Part shown: positions 1 through 8,846 of the stretch, piece by piece
How positions within the stretch are numbered: position 1 is the stretch's first letter
Layout of the letters: every line of letters begins with the position of its first letter
NCBI GenBank assembly: GCA_012729015.1
Contig: JAAYDY010000101.1
Location: 124,001-188,000, forward strand
Direction: 5' to 3'
Length of the DNA stretch: 64,000 nucleotides
Source of the DNA: Phycisphaerae bacterium
GTDB lineage: Bacteria; Planctomycetota; Phycisphaerae; FEN-1346; JAACEH01
Translations under genes and position numbers: made by a program
The notes under the pieces: generated by a model
Database searches by the model: none
The model's input: the letters and a program-made list of their open reading frames with translations, nothing else
Told to the model about the DNA's origin: nothing

Positions 1-727
1 CGGCGTAGCCGGTCTTGGTGATGTTGCGCACGTCGAAGTAGGCCCGGCCCGACAGGCCGTGCTCCTCGGCCCAGAGGGCGTCGTCGATCATGCGGCGGAC
101 GACCTCGGGCGAAGGACCGTCCAGGCGGCACACCAGCAGCATGTGCCGCGCCAGGTACTGGTTGAAGGGGGCGTCGGCGCCGAAATACGGGTTGCCGATG
201 GCCCCGCCAAGCAGGTGTCCTCGTTTGGGGAGCAGGGCCAGCTCGCTGTCCACGCCGGCGGCCATGGACTTGTACATTTCGTTCACGCTGACGAATCCGT
301 CGATCTTCAGCGGCATGCCGTACATGGGCACGAGGCAGCGGATCTGCTTGCGGTCCATCATGAGGACCAGTTCGCCCTCGGGCAGCTTGACGCGGACCTG
401 GCCGAGGCGCTTGTCGAGGAAGTCGGCGACGGGGCCGGCAATCTGCTCCTGGTAATCGTCACGCGATACGACCTCGGCGTCGGTGGTTCGCAGTCGGCAG
501 ATGTTCTCCGGCGGGATGCCGCGCTTCTGGGCGTAGTACGTGCCCAGCTCGACGCTCTGGGGCGACTGCTCGTTGACCAGGATCACGACGTGCTCCGGCG
601 CGATGCCGGGCTCGATCTCCCCTGCGGCACGCTGCGACAGGCCGGCCGTCGCAATGGACCACGCGGCAACCGCCAGGATCGCTCGCACGACCCTCCCCGC
701 CGCAGGCTTCCGATCTCCGTGTCTCAT
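1..727 (-). CDS. TIGR03790-family exported protein (partial, C-terminus outside window)
   Basis: The visible 242 residues start at ATG 727. A basic N-terminus and a hydrophobic stretch (about residues 14-30) look like a signal peptide. The block that follows reads VVILVNEQSPQSVELGTYY and then AQKRGIPPENICRL. This is the hallmark opening of TIGR03790 proteins, which have no known function. That family occurs almost only in genomes with exosortase/PEP-CTERM sorting, and a PEP-CTERM protein lies at 17122-17841. The gene is divergent from the HEAT lipoprotein at 783, with only 55 bases between the starts, so the two share a control region. The C-terminus lies beyond position 1, so completeness cannot be judged. 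The family match is recognised from sequence pattern only. Confidence 0.8.
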   Translation of the reverse strand, partial: MRHGDRKPAAGRVVRAILAVAAWSIATAGLSQRAAGEIEPGIAPEHVVILVNEQSPQSVELGTYYAQKRGIPPENICRLRTTDAEVVSRDDYQEQIAGPVADFLDKRLGQVRVKLPEGELVLMMDRKQIRCLVPMYGMPLKIDGFVSVNEMYKSMAAGVDSELALLPKRGHLLGGAIGNPYFGADAPFNQYLARHMLLVCRLDGPSPEVVRRMIDDALWAEEHGLSGRAYFDVRNITKTGYA

Positions 728-769
728 AGATCCGCTCCTGGAATCTGGTCAACGTCGCCGCGTCGAGGT

Positions 770-775
770 ATTATA
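770..775 (-). promoter_or_regulatory. Probable -10 box for the TIGR03790 gene
   Basis: Read on the minus strand this is a perfect TATAAT, placed so that transcription would begin about 36 bases before ATG 727. No good -35 box is visible 16-18 bases upstream. The reverse reading (TATTATA) could also serve the divergent gene at 783. Confidence 0.4.
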
Positions 776-782
776 GGCGGAC

Positions 783-3209
783 ATGCGGAGGCGACGAAAC
801 CTCTTTTTCGCGGTGGCGGTGCTGGTGGTGTGCGGCGGATGCCGGTGGTTCGGCGGCGGCGCGTCGCCCGGCCCTGTGGCGCAGCCCCCGGCGGTGAAGC
901 ACGAGTCGGGCCCGGCGGCGTCTGCGGGAACAGGGGCGACAGACGCCGGCAGCGAGGCCGACCCGCGCCGCATCGCCGACCTCCTCCGTGGACTGGGCGA
1001 CGAGACCGTCGTCGGGGGCAATCCGGCGGGCACGGCGCCGCTCTTTCAGGGTGAGTTCGACCGCCACGTCTGCGAGGCGGCCGACCAGTTGGCGGCGCTC
1101 GGCCCGAAGGCGGCCGGCGACCTTCGCCGTGCCGCTCGCGACGGCAATCCCGTCGTTCGACGCAATGCCGCCATGGTGCTCGCCCAGCTTGGCGACGCTT
1201 CGGCCGCCGACGTGCTCTACGAGGCCGCCGAGCAGCAGGACCTCAAGCCGCTCATTCGCGGCAAGGCCATCGAGCGGCTCGTGGACCTCGCGCGGCACAC
1301 GGACCCCCCGTCGAAGGTGATCGACTTTCAGCGGCTGATGGCTGTCTTCCACGAGCGCAAGCGCGCCACCGACGGGTCGCGGCACATCCGTCGCGCGATC
1401 CTCCACGCGGCCGCCCTGACCGACGATCCGCAGGGACGCAACGTCCTGGTAGCGATGCTGGGCAGCGACGATCCGGCCTTGCGCCACGCTGCGTTGGAGT
1501 CTCTGGGCGAAGTCCAGATGACCGAGACCCCGCCGGCGGTGGTCGCAGCCCTCAACGACCGGAACCCGCGGATCGTCCTGGCGGCGATGAACACGCTGAG
1601 CCGCTGGGGCGGCGACGAGATGGCCCGCCGCTACGCCGAGCTGGTCGCCAGCGGCGACGAGTCGGTGCGCCTGGCCGCCGTCAGGCAGATGGCCCAGGCG
1701 CCGAGCAAGGACGCCGCGACGCTCCTGGCGGGGCTGCTCAAGGACCCGTCGATTACCGTGCAGCGCGAGGTGGTGGCCGCGGCCGAGAAGCTCGGCGAGG
1801 CGGGCGTCCTGGAGCAGGCCCTGGCCGTGCCGAGGTGGCGCGTCCGCAAGGCGGCCGTCGAGGCTCTGGGCCGCATGAAGTCCGTGCGGTCGCTCGGGGC
1901 GCTGGCCAGCCTGACCGGCGACGACAGCTACAACGTGCGGCTGGCTGTGGCGGCGGCCCTTGGCGAGATGGGCGTTCCGGCGGCGGCGCCGACGCTGGTG
2001 ACGTTAATGGAAGACTCGGCTGCCTCGGTGCGTCGCGAGGCGGCGGCGGCGTTCACGCAGATTTCGGGTGTCGAGCTTCACGACTACGATCCGCTTCAGC
2101 AGCCGTGGAAGAACGCCGGTGCCATTGCCCGGGCCCGCGCCTGGGCCGACGAGCACGGCAAGACGGCTGCGCCGTCTTCGGGCGACCCGGCCCGCGGAGT
2201 CGATGTCTCCAGCGGCTCGGTCGGCACGGGCGGCGCGACGGATCCGCAGGTGGCGCGGCTGATCGAGGCGCTCGCCTTGCCGCCGGGAGAGCATCGGCAA
2301 TTGGCCGTGACGTCGCTGGTGCGGATGAAGGGGGCGGCTGTGGCGCCCCTGGAGGCCGCCGTGGATGCGCGAAGCCCGGAGATCGCCACCGCGATTCTGG
2401 ACGACGTGTTGCCGGCCATCGATCCGCTCTATGCGGCCCTGAAGGAGCTTCGTGCGGCGGACGAGTCCGTGCGGCGGCAGGCGGCCATACGGTTCTCGAT
2501 TGCCGCCAAGGGGCGCCGGTTGCCGCAGGCCGCGTGGTTGCGGGCTCGCGAGGCACTGGCCGGCGAGACCGATGGCCAGGTCCGGCGGATGCTCACCGAA
2601 CGCCTCTACGAGGCCGGTTGCGCGGGGCTCGACGACACGCTGGTCCATGGACTGAAGCTCGCCGATGCGCGGTCGCGGCAGAGCGCCGCCCTGTTTCTCG
2701 GGCGGCTGAAGAGCCTCAAGGCCGTGCCGCACCTGATCGAAGCCCTGAAGGACGAGCGGACGAACGTGCAGCACGCCGCCGCATGGGCCCTGGGACAGAT
2801 CGGCGATCCGGCGGCCGTCGAGCCGCTGCGGCTGGCGCTGAGGACCCCCGACATGCAGGGGCGGCTCGCGTTCGGCGCCTCCCTGGCGCGGCTCAATCAG
2901 CAGATCGGACGCGACGAACTGATTCGCATCATGGACGAGACCGCCACCGCCGTCCAGGTCCAGGCCGTCGAGGCCATGGCCGACGCGCCCCACGCCGACT
3001 ACGTGCCCACGCTGATTCAGCGGCTCAACGACGCCAATCCGCGTCTGACTGCCGCGGCGACCGAGGCCCTGCGCAAGATCACAGGCCAGGATTTCGGCTA
3101 TCGGCCGCAGGCCCCGGCCGACGTGCGAGCCCGGGCTCTGGACGCCTGGCGGCGATGGTACGCCGACAGTCGTCAGGTCCGCACGCCCGACGGTTCGGGG
3201 CGACCGTGA
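783..3209 (+). CDS. HEAT-repeat lipoprotein (808 aa)
   Basis: The N-terminus is basic and hydrophobic and ends in the lipobox-like LVVCGGC, so the protein is probably lipid-anchored at about Cys20 and faces the periplasm. The rest is built of PBS-lyase/HEAT-type helical repeats with recurring units such as VRKAAVEALGRM, VRLAVAAALGEMG and VQHAAAWALGQIGDPAAVEPL. A first block covers about residues 90-430. A linker rich in Gly, Ser and Thr (about 455-490) separates it from a second block that ends near residue 770. HEAT solenoids bind other proteins; no catalytic motif is visible. Planctomycetes carry many such proteins, and the partner here is unknown. The gene stands alone between a divergent gene and a TIM-barrel protein 176 bases downstream. 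Confidence 0.88.
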   Translation: MRRRRNLFFAVAVLVVCGGCRWFGGGASPGPVAQPPAVKHESGPAASAGTGATDAGSEADPRRIADLLRGLGDETVVGGNPAGTAPLFQGEFDRHVCEAADQLAALGPKAAGDLRRAARDGNPVVRRNAAMVLAQLGDASAADVLYEAAEQQDLKPLIRGKAIERLVDLARHTDPPSKVIDFQRLMAVFHERKRATDGSRHIRRAILHAAALTDDPQGRNVLVAMLGSDDPALRHAALESLGEVQMTETPPAVVAALNDRNPRIVLAAMNTLSRWGGDEMARRYAELVASGDESVRLAAVRQMAQAPSKDAATLLAGLLKDPSITVQREVVAAAEKLGEAGVLEQALAVPRWRVRKAAVEALGRMKSVRSLGALASLTGDDSYNVRLAVAAALGEMGVPAAAPTLVTLMEDSAASVRREAAAAFTQISGVELHDYDPLQQPWKNAGAIARARAWADEHGKTAAPSSGDPARGVDVSSGSVGTGGATDPQVARLIEALALPPGEHRQLAVTSLVRMKGAAVAPLEAAVDARSPEIATAILDDVLPAIDPLYAALKELRAADESVRRQAAIRFSIAAKGRRLPQAAWLRAREALAGETDGQVRRMLTERLYEAGCAGLDDTLVHGLKLADARSRQSAALFLGRLKSLKAVPHLIEALKDERTNVQHAAAWALGQIGDPAAVEPLRLALRTPDMQGRLAFGASLARLNQQIGRDELIRIMDETATAVQVQAVEAMADAPHADYVPTLIQRLNDANPRLTAAATEALRKITGQDFGYRPQAPADVRARALDAWRRWYADSRQVRTPDGSGRP

Positions 3210-3385
3210 GGGGGCCGGACGGTGGTTTTGAGGCGACGGCTTGTGTCTGACCGGGCTGCCCAGTCCGGAATTCCCGGCCCGACGGGTGGACAGGGGGGTT
3301 CATTCACCGTAGGATTTCCTGGGTCGGCGCATGCGCTGGCAGGCGTATTTGCGGGACGGGGGCGTTTTTCGGAGCGAAATGTGCC

Positions 3386-4192
3386 ATGGAGATGTCGACG
3401 ATTGGCGGCGTGAAGGTGTCGAAGCTTATCCTGGGCGGCAACCCTTTCAGCGGGTTCAGTCACCAGACGCCGGAGGTTGACGATCGGATGCGTCACTGGT
3501 TCACGGCGGCGCGGATCAAGGCGTTGTTGGGGCAGGCCGAGTCGCTGGGGATCAACACGGTGATCGCGCGGGCCGACCACCACATCGCTCGCGTCCTGAC
3601 GGAGTACTGGGACGAGGGCGGCACGCTTCAGTGGTTCGCTCAGACGTGCCCGGAACTGGGCCCGACGGTCAACGGATCGCGGAACGCGGTACAGGGCGGG
3701 GCACGCGGGTGCCACATTCACGGCGGCGTGACCGACCACCTGCTGGCCGAGGGCAAGCTCGGCGAGCTTCAGGCCGACATCGACGCCCTGCGTGCCAAGG
3801 GGCTGGTGGCCGGCATGGCGGGCCACAATCCGCGCGTCTTCGAGTTCGCCGACAAGCACCTCGACGTGGATTACTACATGTGCTGCTACTACAACCCGAC
3901 GGTCCGCGACAAGAACCCCGAGCACGTTCACGGGGCCAAGGAGAAGTTCGCCGAGGAGGATCGCCGCCGCATGCTGGAGGTGATCCGGGGCCTGTCGCGG
4001 CCGGTGATTCACTACAAGGTGCTGGCCGCCGGGCGGAACGATCCGGCCGACGCCTTCGCCGTGGCGGCCCGCGCGATGCGCGCCGACGACGCGGTCTGCG
4101 TCGGCATCTACGACGAGCCCATGACCGATCAACTGGCCCGCGACGCGGCCCTGCTGGAGCGGAGCCTGAAGGCTACAGGCGATAACGTCTGA
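3386..4192 (+). CDS. Aldo/keto reductase-like TIM-barrel protein
   Basis: The 268-aa protein opens with STIGGVKVSKLILGGNPFSG, which resembles the first strand and loop of aldo/keto reductases. It continues with alternating strands and helices that fit a TIM barrel (GINTVIARADHH, GLVAGMAGHNP, PVIHYKVLAAG, AVCVGIYDEP). It is shorter than a typical AKR, and the usual Asp-Tyr-Lys-His catalytic set is not clearly present, so activity is uncertain. A GGAG lies 11 bases before ATG 3386; ATG 3392 is an alternative start. The gene is convergent with dapF, leaving only four bases between the stop codons. No signal peptide is seen, so it is probably cytoplasmic. Confidence 0.75.
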   Translation: MEMSTIGGVKVSKLILGGNPFSGFSHQTPEVDDRMRHWFTAARIKALLGQAESLGINTVIARADHHIARVLTEYWDEGGTLQWFAQTCPELGPTVNGSRNAVQGGARGCHIHGGVTDHLLAEGKLGELQADIDALRAKGLVAGMAGHNPRVFEFADKHLDVDYYMCCYYNPTVRDKNPEHVHGAKEKFAEEDRRRMLEVIRGLSRPVIHYKVLAAGRNDPADAFAVAARAMRADDAVCVGIYDEPMTDQLARDAALLERSLKATGDNV

Positions 4193-4196
4193 CGGG

Positions 4197-5039
4197 TCAG
4201 GATTCTTCCCCGGGCCAGTCGCCGGAGAACACTTCCACGGCCGGGCCGGTCATCAGGACGTGGTTGTCGTCGGCCCACTGGAGCTCCAGGTCGCCGCCGG
4301 GCAGGTGGGCCAGAATCTGCCGCGCGCCGCGGCCCGTGAGCACGCCCGCCACGCACACGGCGCTGGCCCCGGTCCCGCAGGCCAGGGTGATCCCGCTGCC
4401 GCGCTCCCACGTGCGCATCGTTACTTCCTCCGGCGACCGCACCTGGACGAAATGGACGTTGATCTTCGCGGGAAAGAGCCGGTGCGTCTCGATCATCGGG
4501 CCGAGGTGCGTCAGGTCCACGGCGGCCACGTCATCGGTGTAGAAGACGGCGTGCGGGTTGCCCATGCTGACGCAGGTCATGCGAAACTCGCGTCCGTCCA
4601 CGCGGATCGGCGCCTCGACGACGCGGTCGGCGTCAAGAGCGACGGGAATCTCGGCGGCTCGCAGCCGCGGCTCGCCCATGTCCACGCGGGCGCGCTGGAT
4701 GCGGCCGTCCGGTCCTTCGAACAGGTCAAGCGTCCGCACGCCCGCGCCGGTCTCGATCCGCATTGGGTTCCGCCGGGCCAGGCCGTGGTCCCAGGCGTAC
4801 TTGGCCACGCAGCGGACGGCGTTGCCGCACATCTCGGCCTCGGACCCGTCGGCGTTGAACATGCGCATCCGCAGATCGGCCGTCGGGCTCGGCAGGATCA
4901 GCACGAGCCCGTCGCCGCCGATGCCGACATGGCGGTCGCTCATGCGGCGGGCCAGGCCGGCCGGATCGGCCACCGTCTCCTCGAACCCGTTGACGTAGAC
5001 GTAATCGTTGCCTGCACCGTGCATCTTGGTGAAACGCAT
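4197..5039 (-). CDS. dapF: Diaminopimelate epimerase
   Basis: DapF converts LL- to meso-diaminopimelate, the last shared step of lysine and peptidoglycan precursor synthesis. The 280-aa length is typical of the family. The start FTKMHGAGNDYVYV is diagnostic. Both catalytic cysteines are in their motifs: Cys71 in EMCGNAVRC and Cys221 in ACGTGASAV. GNPHAVF, a substrate-site motif, is also present. The gene is divergent from fliN and convergent with the TIM-barrel gene, so it is probably transcribed alone. A perfect TATAAT lies on the minus strand at 5077-5082, about 38 bases before the start. The presence of DapF argues for DAP-type metabolism in this organism. Confidence 0.97.
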   Translation of the reverse strand: MRFTKMHGAGNDYVYVNGFEETVADPAGLARRMSDRHVGIGGDGLVLILPSPTADLRMRMFNADGSEAEMCGNAVRCVAKYAWDHGLARRNPMRIETGAGVRTLDLFEGPDGRIQRARVDMGEPRLRAAEIPVALDADRVVEAPIRVDGREFRMTCVSMGNPHAVFYTDDVAAVDLTHLGPMIETHRLFPAKINVHFVQVRSPEEVTMRTWERGSGITLACGTGASAVCVAGVLTGRGARQILAHLPGGDLELQWADDNHVLMTGPAVEVFSGDWPGEES

Positions 5040-5076
5040 GACTGGACTCCTGCGACAGGGTCAATAACCGGGCGGC

Positions 5077-5082
5077 ATTATA
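5077..5082 (-). promoter_or_regulatory. Probable -10 box for dapF
   Basis: This is a perfect TATAAT on the minus strand, about 38 bases upstream of the dapF start. The -35 region at 16-18 bases spacing is poor, so the call rests on the -10 box and its position. Confidence 0.45.
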
Positions 5083-5146
5083 GCACGCCGGCGCATGGCC
5101 GCACCTGATTTCGCCAAGGCCGCGGACTGGGGGGCACCCCGTTTTT

Positions 5147-5175
5147 TCATGTTTCGTCCGTCGGGTGGCCGATAA
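5147..5175 (+). promoter_or_regulatory. Sigma-28-like promoter before fliN
   Basis: GCCGATAA at 5168-5175 matches the flagellar sigma-28 -10 consensus exactly. A weaker upstream box, TCATGTTT (5147-5154), matches TAAAGTTT at six of eight positions. The spacer is 13 rather than the usual 11 bases. It lies about 80 bases before the start of a flagellar gene, which gives it some weight. Confidence 0.45.
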
Positions 5176-5256
5176 GATGGATACTCGTGACAAGGCCCCG
5201 CGAGGCTGCGGCGTTGCGCCTGCGGCGGTGGCATGTTCGACAGTGGAAGACGTGTC

Positions 5257-5829
5257 ATGGCGGACGAGGAAGTTCAGGAGAGTCAGTCCCCGGAGCCCGA
5301 GGCGGCGGCAGCGCCGGAACCGGCGGCCGATGCTGCGCCGCAGGCCAAGGGGGCGCCATCGTCCGATGCCATGGCCGAGGCCGAGGCGCTGGCGGCGTCG
5401 CTGAATGCGGGCATTGCCGCGGGAGGCGCGGATGGCGGCGAGGCGGCCCTTGCGGAAGCGGAGGGCGGCCCCGACGAAGGACCGAGCATCGAGTCGCTTC
5501 TGGCCGGAGCCGGCATTGACGGCGGGGGCGGCGCTCGTGTGGCCTTTGATCCGCTGGTGGACCTGTCCGACGAGGCTCGCCGCATCCTCAAGATTCAGGT
5601 GCCGGTCATCGTGAAACTGGCCGACAAGATGCTGCCCCTGGGCGAGATCGTGGACCTGACGCCCGGGAGCATCGTGGAGTTCGCCCGCAACGCCGAGCAG
5701 CCCTTGGAACTGCTGGTCAACAACAAGACGATCGGTCGCGGCGTGGCCGTGAAGGTCGGCGAGAAATTCGGCCTGCGGATCGAGGAGATTCTGTCGGTGC
5801 AGCAGAAGATTCGTTCTCTGGGCGCTTGA
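5257..5829 (+). CDS. fliN: Flagellar motor switch protein FliN
   Basis: FliN forms the lower C-ring of the flagellar motor with FliM and FliG and takes part in switching and export. The last 85 residues are a SpoA/FliN domain: LVDLSDEARRILKIQVPVIV, then LPLGEIVDLTPGSIVEF, LLVNNKTIGRGVAVKVGEKF and GLRIEEI. Before it lies a disordered region of about 100 residues rich in Ala, Glu and Gly, longer than in enteric FliN. ATG 5257 is preferred because GGAAG lies a suitable distance before it. An in-frame ATG at 5233 would add eight residues but has no ribosome-binding site. No other flagellar gene is in the window, so fliN stands apart from the main flagellar loci. Confidence 0.9.
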   Translation: MADEEVQESQSPEPEAAAAPEPAADAAPQAKGAPSSDAMAEAEALAASLNAGIAAGGADGGEAALAEAEGGPDEGPSIESLLAGAGIDGGGGARVAFDPLVDLSDEARRILKIQVPVIVKLADKMLPLGEIVDLTPGSIVEFARNAEQPLELLVNNKTIGRGVAVKVGEKFGLRIEEILSVQQKIRSLGA

Positions 5830-5909
5830 GCCGCAGCCAGAGCCGCCCCACAGGAACCGACCCGTGCCGCCCCGAAGGGCGACCCGGGTCGCAGCGTTTT
5901 GCGGCCACC

Positions 5910-8720
5910 TCACCGTGTGAGCCCTTCGGTGAAGCTGCTGAGGAAATGGAACCCGAGCATGGCATCGAGCCGCAACAGCTCGTCCTTGCTCTCGGCCGTC
6001 AGGGCGTAGTCGCGGGCGACACGCAGGAACCAGAGCCCTACGCCGAAGCGGCCGTCCCTGCTCAGGGCATACTCGACGGAGACATCCTCGGCGGCGGCGA
6101 ACCCGTACAGGGACCGGAGAATCTCCATGGCGGCGGTGTGCAGTTGCTCGATGGCTGTCTTGTAGTCCTGTAGCTCGAACTGCTCGGCGGCCACTTCGAC
6201 GTGCCGCGCGCTGACCCTGAGCGGATCGGCCTGGGGCGCCCGGGGGCCGGCGGCCATGCGCCGGGCCATGCGCTCGATGCTCTTGCGTGTGCGGCGGGCG
6301 AGCTTGAAGACCTGTTCGCCCGGGCTGCGGAACTCGTTGTTCATCAGGTGGTAGAACTCGGCCGGGCGACCGATGAGGTTGCCCACGGCGGTGGCCAGTT
6401 GCCGCCGCAGGGCCACGTTCGTGGTCTGGTGCATCATGGGCAGGACTTCCCAGATGGCGTCCATGACACCCAGCCTGGCCAGGGCCGAGGCTCCATGGCC
6501 GAAGACCGTGGGCGACACGTCCTGGCGCAGCAGGCTCATGAGCGGCTCGGCGGCCTCGGCGGTCTGAAGCTCGCCGAGGGCCTCGGTCACGCGCTCGCGG
6601 ACCGTCTCGTCGGGATCCGACAGGAACCTCACCAGCAGCGGCACCGTGTCGCGGTTGCCCGTCATGCCCAGGGCCTTTGCGGCCTCGGCGCGGATGTCCG
6701 ATTGCGGGTCCGTCAGCCGCGCGGCCAGGGCCTCGACCGCCTGCGGGCCGCCCTTGCGGCCCAGGGACAGTGCGGCCTCCTGGCGAATCTCCAGTTCGGC
6801 GTGGCTGAGCATGGCCACCAGCTCGGTCACGTCGAACTCGTCGCGGCGGATCATCTCCAGCAGGGGTTGCTGGGCCTGGGCGTCCGGCATGTCCTCCAGG
6901 GTGCGGGCCACCTGCTGGCGGAGGCTCTCGTCCGGGTGGGCGAGGTTCTGTTTCAGGCTGGCGATGGCCGCCGGGTCGCCGGTCATGCCCAGGGCGCGCA
7001 CGGCCTCGGGCCGCACGTCGCTCTCGGCGCTGGTCAGTTCGCGGACCAGGGCCGCGATGGCCTCCGGCCCTCCGACGCGTCCCAAGGCCAGCGCCGCCTC
7101 CTGCCGCACGCCGGGCTCCGCGTCGTCGAGGTGTTCGATCAGGTCGCTGACGGCCAACTGGTCGCTCTCGGCGCCCATGCGGCGCATGGCCTCGACCTTC
7201 TTGCCGGTATTGCGGCCGGCAAAGATGCGCATCGCGTACAGCGTCCGGAACTGTGTGGGCCCCAACACCGTCGAGAGCACCATGCCCATCGGTTTCTCGT
7301 TGCCTTCGCGGATGCGCAGGATCATCGGATAGACCAGCAACCGCGACACGATTCCCACGATTACCAGCACCTGCATGTGCGTGACGACCGTGCCCCAGGG
7401 CCAGCGCCACTGGAAGGACAGCCCGTCGAAGTAGTCGCGTGCCATGCCGCCCAGCACGCCGGCCAGCAGCGGACCGGCCAGCGTGGCCAGGCCCGTGACG
7501 ACGCCGTAGGTGGCGACGTAGCTGTTGCGCGTCTTCTGTGGCGAGAGCGTGAGCATCAACTGGGGCACGGCCAGGTTCATCCCCGACCACATGAACCCCG
7601 CCAGCAGGCCGCCAATGGTGTAGACCAGCCAGGTGGCGTTGCCGGGGGTGATGAAGAGCAGGTACACCGAGAGCAGACCCGCACTGTAGGTGATGGCCAT
7701 GATCGGCTTGGCCCTGAAGCGGTCGATCAGGACGCCCCAGTACCGCGATCCGATCATCATCCCGAGCCCGGCCAGGGCCGTGGTGATCAGGTTCGCCGAG
7801 TAGGCGATGTCGATGGTCGTCTTGTCCTTCAGGTACGGCCAGACGAAGGGGGCCCAGAACATGACCGAGAAGGCGCCGAAGGTCATGGCAATGGTGAACT
7901 GGCGGAAATGTTTGTCGAGCATCGGCTCCAGGAGGTTCTGGGCCGTGTCGCCGAGGGTCAGACTGTCCGGCCGGTCGAGCCGCGCCGGCTCGGGGATGAA
8001 GGCATGGATGATGATGTCCACGATGCCGCTCAGGGTGCAGACGGCGAAGATGCCGATGAAGACGTAGTCGGCCGCGTCGGTGTAGTTGCCTTGGGCGTCG
8101 GTGCCGATCTTGTCGATGAGAATGACCGGCAGGGTGCCGACGAGGGAGGCCACCGTCGCGGCGAGCTGGCGGTTGGCGAAGAACTGGCCGCGGGTGGATT
8201 CCGGAGCCAGGTCGGCCATCCACGACCACCAGGCGTTGGCGGTCATCTGGGCCATCGAGAAGCCCAGAGCCAGCACCGCCAGCATGGCCCAGACGAGCGT
8301 CGAGCTGGTTCCCTGGGTGTTCGCGTAGACGGCGAATCCGACGACCGAGAAGCTCAGCACGCGGTAGGCCAGCACCAGGGCCACCCAGAGCACCTTGCGC
8401 GTCTTCGTCCGGTCGAAGATGTAGACGCCGATCAACTGGAACAGTTGCCCGATGCCGATGATGGCGGCGAAGAAGCCGACCTGAAGGTCGGTCGCCCCGA
8501 GCCGCTCGGTCATGTACATCGAGAACAGGGCGTTGCTCGGCCAGAACGCCACGGCGAACAGCGTGCCCAGGCCGCAACAGAGAATGTTGATGTTCATGCC
8601 GCGGCGTCGCATTCGCGGCGTGATCGGACGCCCGTTGATGTCCAGCGGCTGGCTGCCGTCGGGCATCAGTCCGGTGCTTGTCAGCTTCGTGTCGCTCATC
8701 AGACCCACCACAAACGACAT
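5910..8720 (-). CDS. MFS transporter fused to C-terminal HEAT repeats (936 aa)
   Basis: Residues about 40-480 form a major-facilitator-type membrane domain with roughly twelve hydrophobic segments and MFS-like loops such as YIFDRTKTRKV and GVLIDRFRAKP. A TRGQFFANRQL segment lies in mid-domain. After a short basic linker, residues about 505-770 are HEAT/PBS-lyase repeats (PGVRQEAALALGRVGGPEAI, SDIRAEAAKALGMTGNRDTV). About 130 mostly helical residues follow. Family knowledge predicts transport of a small solute, but nothing here identifies it. The cytosolic HEAT array suggests that a protein partner binds the transporter. ATG 8720 is the longest start; ATG 8699 is possible. A strong promoter lies at 8803-8830. 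The gene is convergent with fliN. Confidence 0.87.
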   Translation of the reverse strand: MSFVVGLMSDTKLTSTGLMPDGSQPLDINGRPITPRMRRRGMNINILCCGLGTLFAVAFWPSNALFSMYMTERLGATDLQVGFFAAIIGIGQLFQLIGVYIFDRTKTRKVLWVALVLAYRVLSFSVVGFAVYANTQGTSSTLVWAMLAVLALGFSMAQMTANAWWSWMADLAPESTRGQFFANRQLAATVASLVGTLPVILIDKIGTDAQGNYTDAADYVFIGIFAVCTLSGIVDIIIHAFIPEPARLDRPDSLTLGDTAQNLLEPMLDKHFRQFTIAMTFGAFSVMFWAPFVWPYLKDKTTIDIAYSANLITTALAGLGMMIGSRYWGVLIDRFRAKPIMAITYSAGLLSVYLLFITPGNATWLVYTIGGLLAGFMWSGMNLAVPQLMLTLSPQKTRNSYVATYGVVTGLATLAGPLLAGVLGGMARDYFDGLSFQWRWPWGTVVTHMQVLVIVGIVSRLLVYPMILRIREGNEKPMGMVLSTVLGPTQFRTLYAMRIFAGRNTGKKVEAMRRMGAESDQLAVSDLIEHLDDAEPGVRQEAALALGRVGGPEAIAALVRELTSAESDVRPEAVRALGMTGDPAAIASLKQNLAHPDESLRQQVARTLEDMPDAQAQQPLLEMIRRDEFDVTELVAMLSHAELEIRQEAALSLGRKGGPQAVEALAARLTDPQSDIRAEAAKALGMTGNRDTVPLLVRFLSDPDETVRERVTEALGELQTAEAAEPLMSLLRQDVSPTVFGHGASALARLGVMDAIWEVLPMMHQTTNVALRRQLATAVGNLIGRPAEFYHLMNNEFRSPGEQVFKLARRTRKSIERMARRMAAGPRAPQADPLRVSARHVEVAAEQFELQDYKTAIEQLHTAAMEILRSLYGFAAAEDVSVEYALSRDGRFGVGLWFLRVARDYALTAESKDELLRLDAMLGFHFLSSFTEGLTR

Positions 8721-8802
8721 CGGCGGCCTGCGGAAGCCGCCTCGGTCGGATCGTGCCTGGAAGTACCGTTAGCTGGACGTGTTGCCATGCTGTATGGCGC
8801 GC

Positions 8803-8830
8803 ACTATACCCGGACTGCCGACCCGGTCAA
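8803..8830 (-). promoter_or_regulatory. Sigma-70-type promoter for the MFS-HEAT gene
   Basis: On the minus strand, TTGACC (8825-8830) and TATAGT (8803-8808) are separated by 16 bases. The predicted start near 8796 leaves a leader of about 75 bases before the coding region. The promoter sits in the gap between cca and the transporter. Confidence 0.7.
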
Positions 8831-8846
8831 GCCTGTTTGGGGGGCA

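Noticed and set aside
5233-5256. fliN start at ATG 5233
   Set aside because: There is no ribosome-binding site before it; ATG 5257 has GGAAG at suitable distance.
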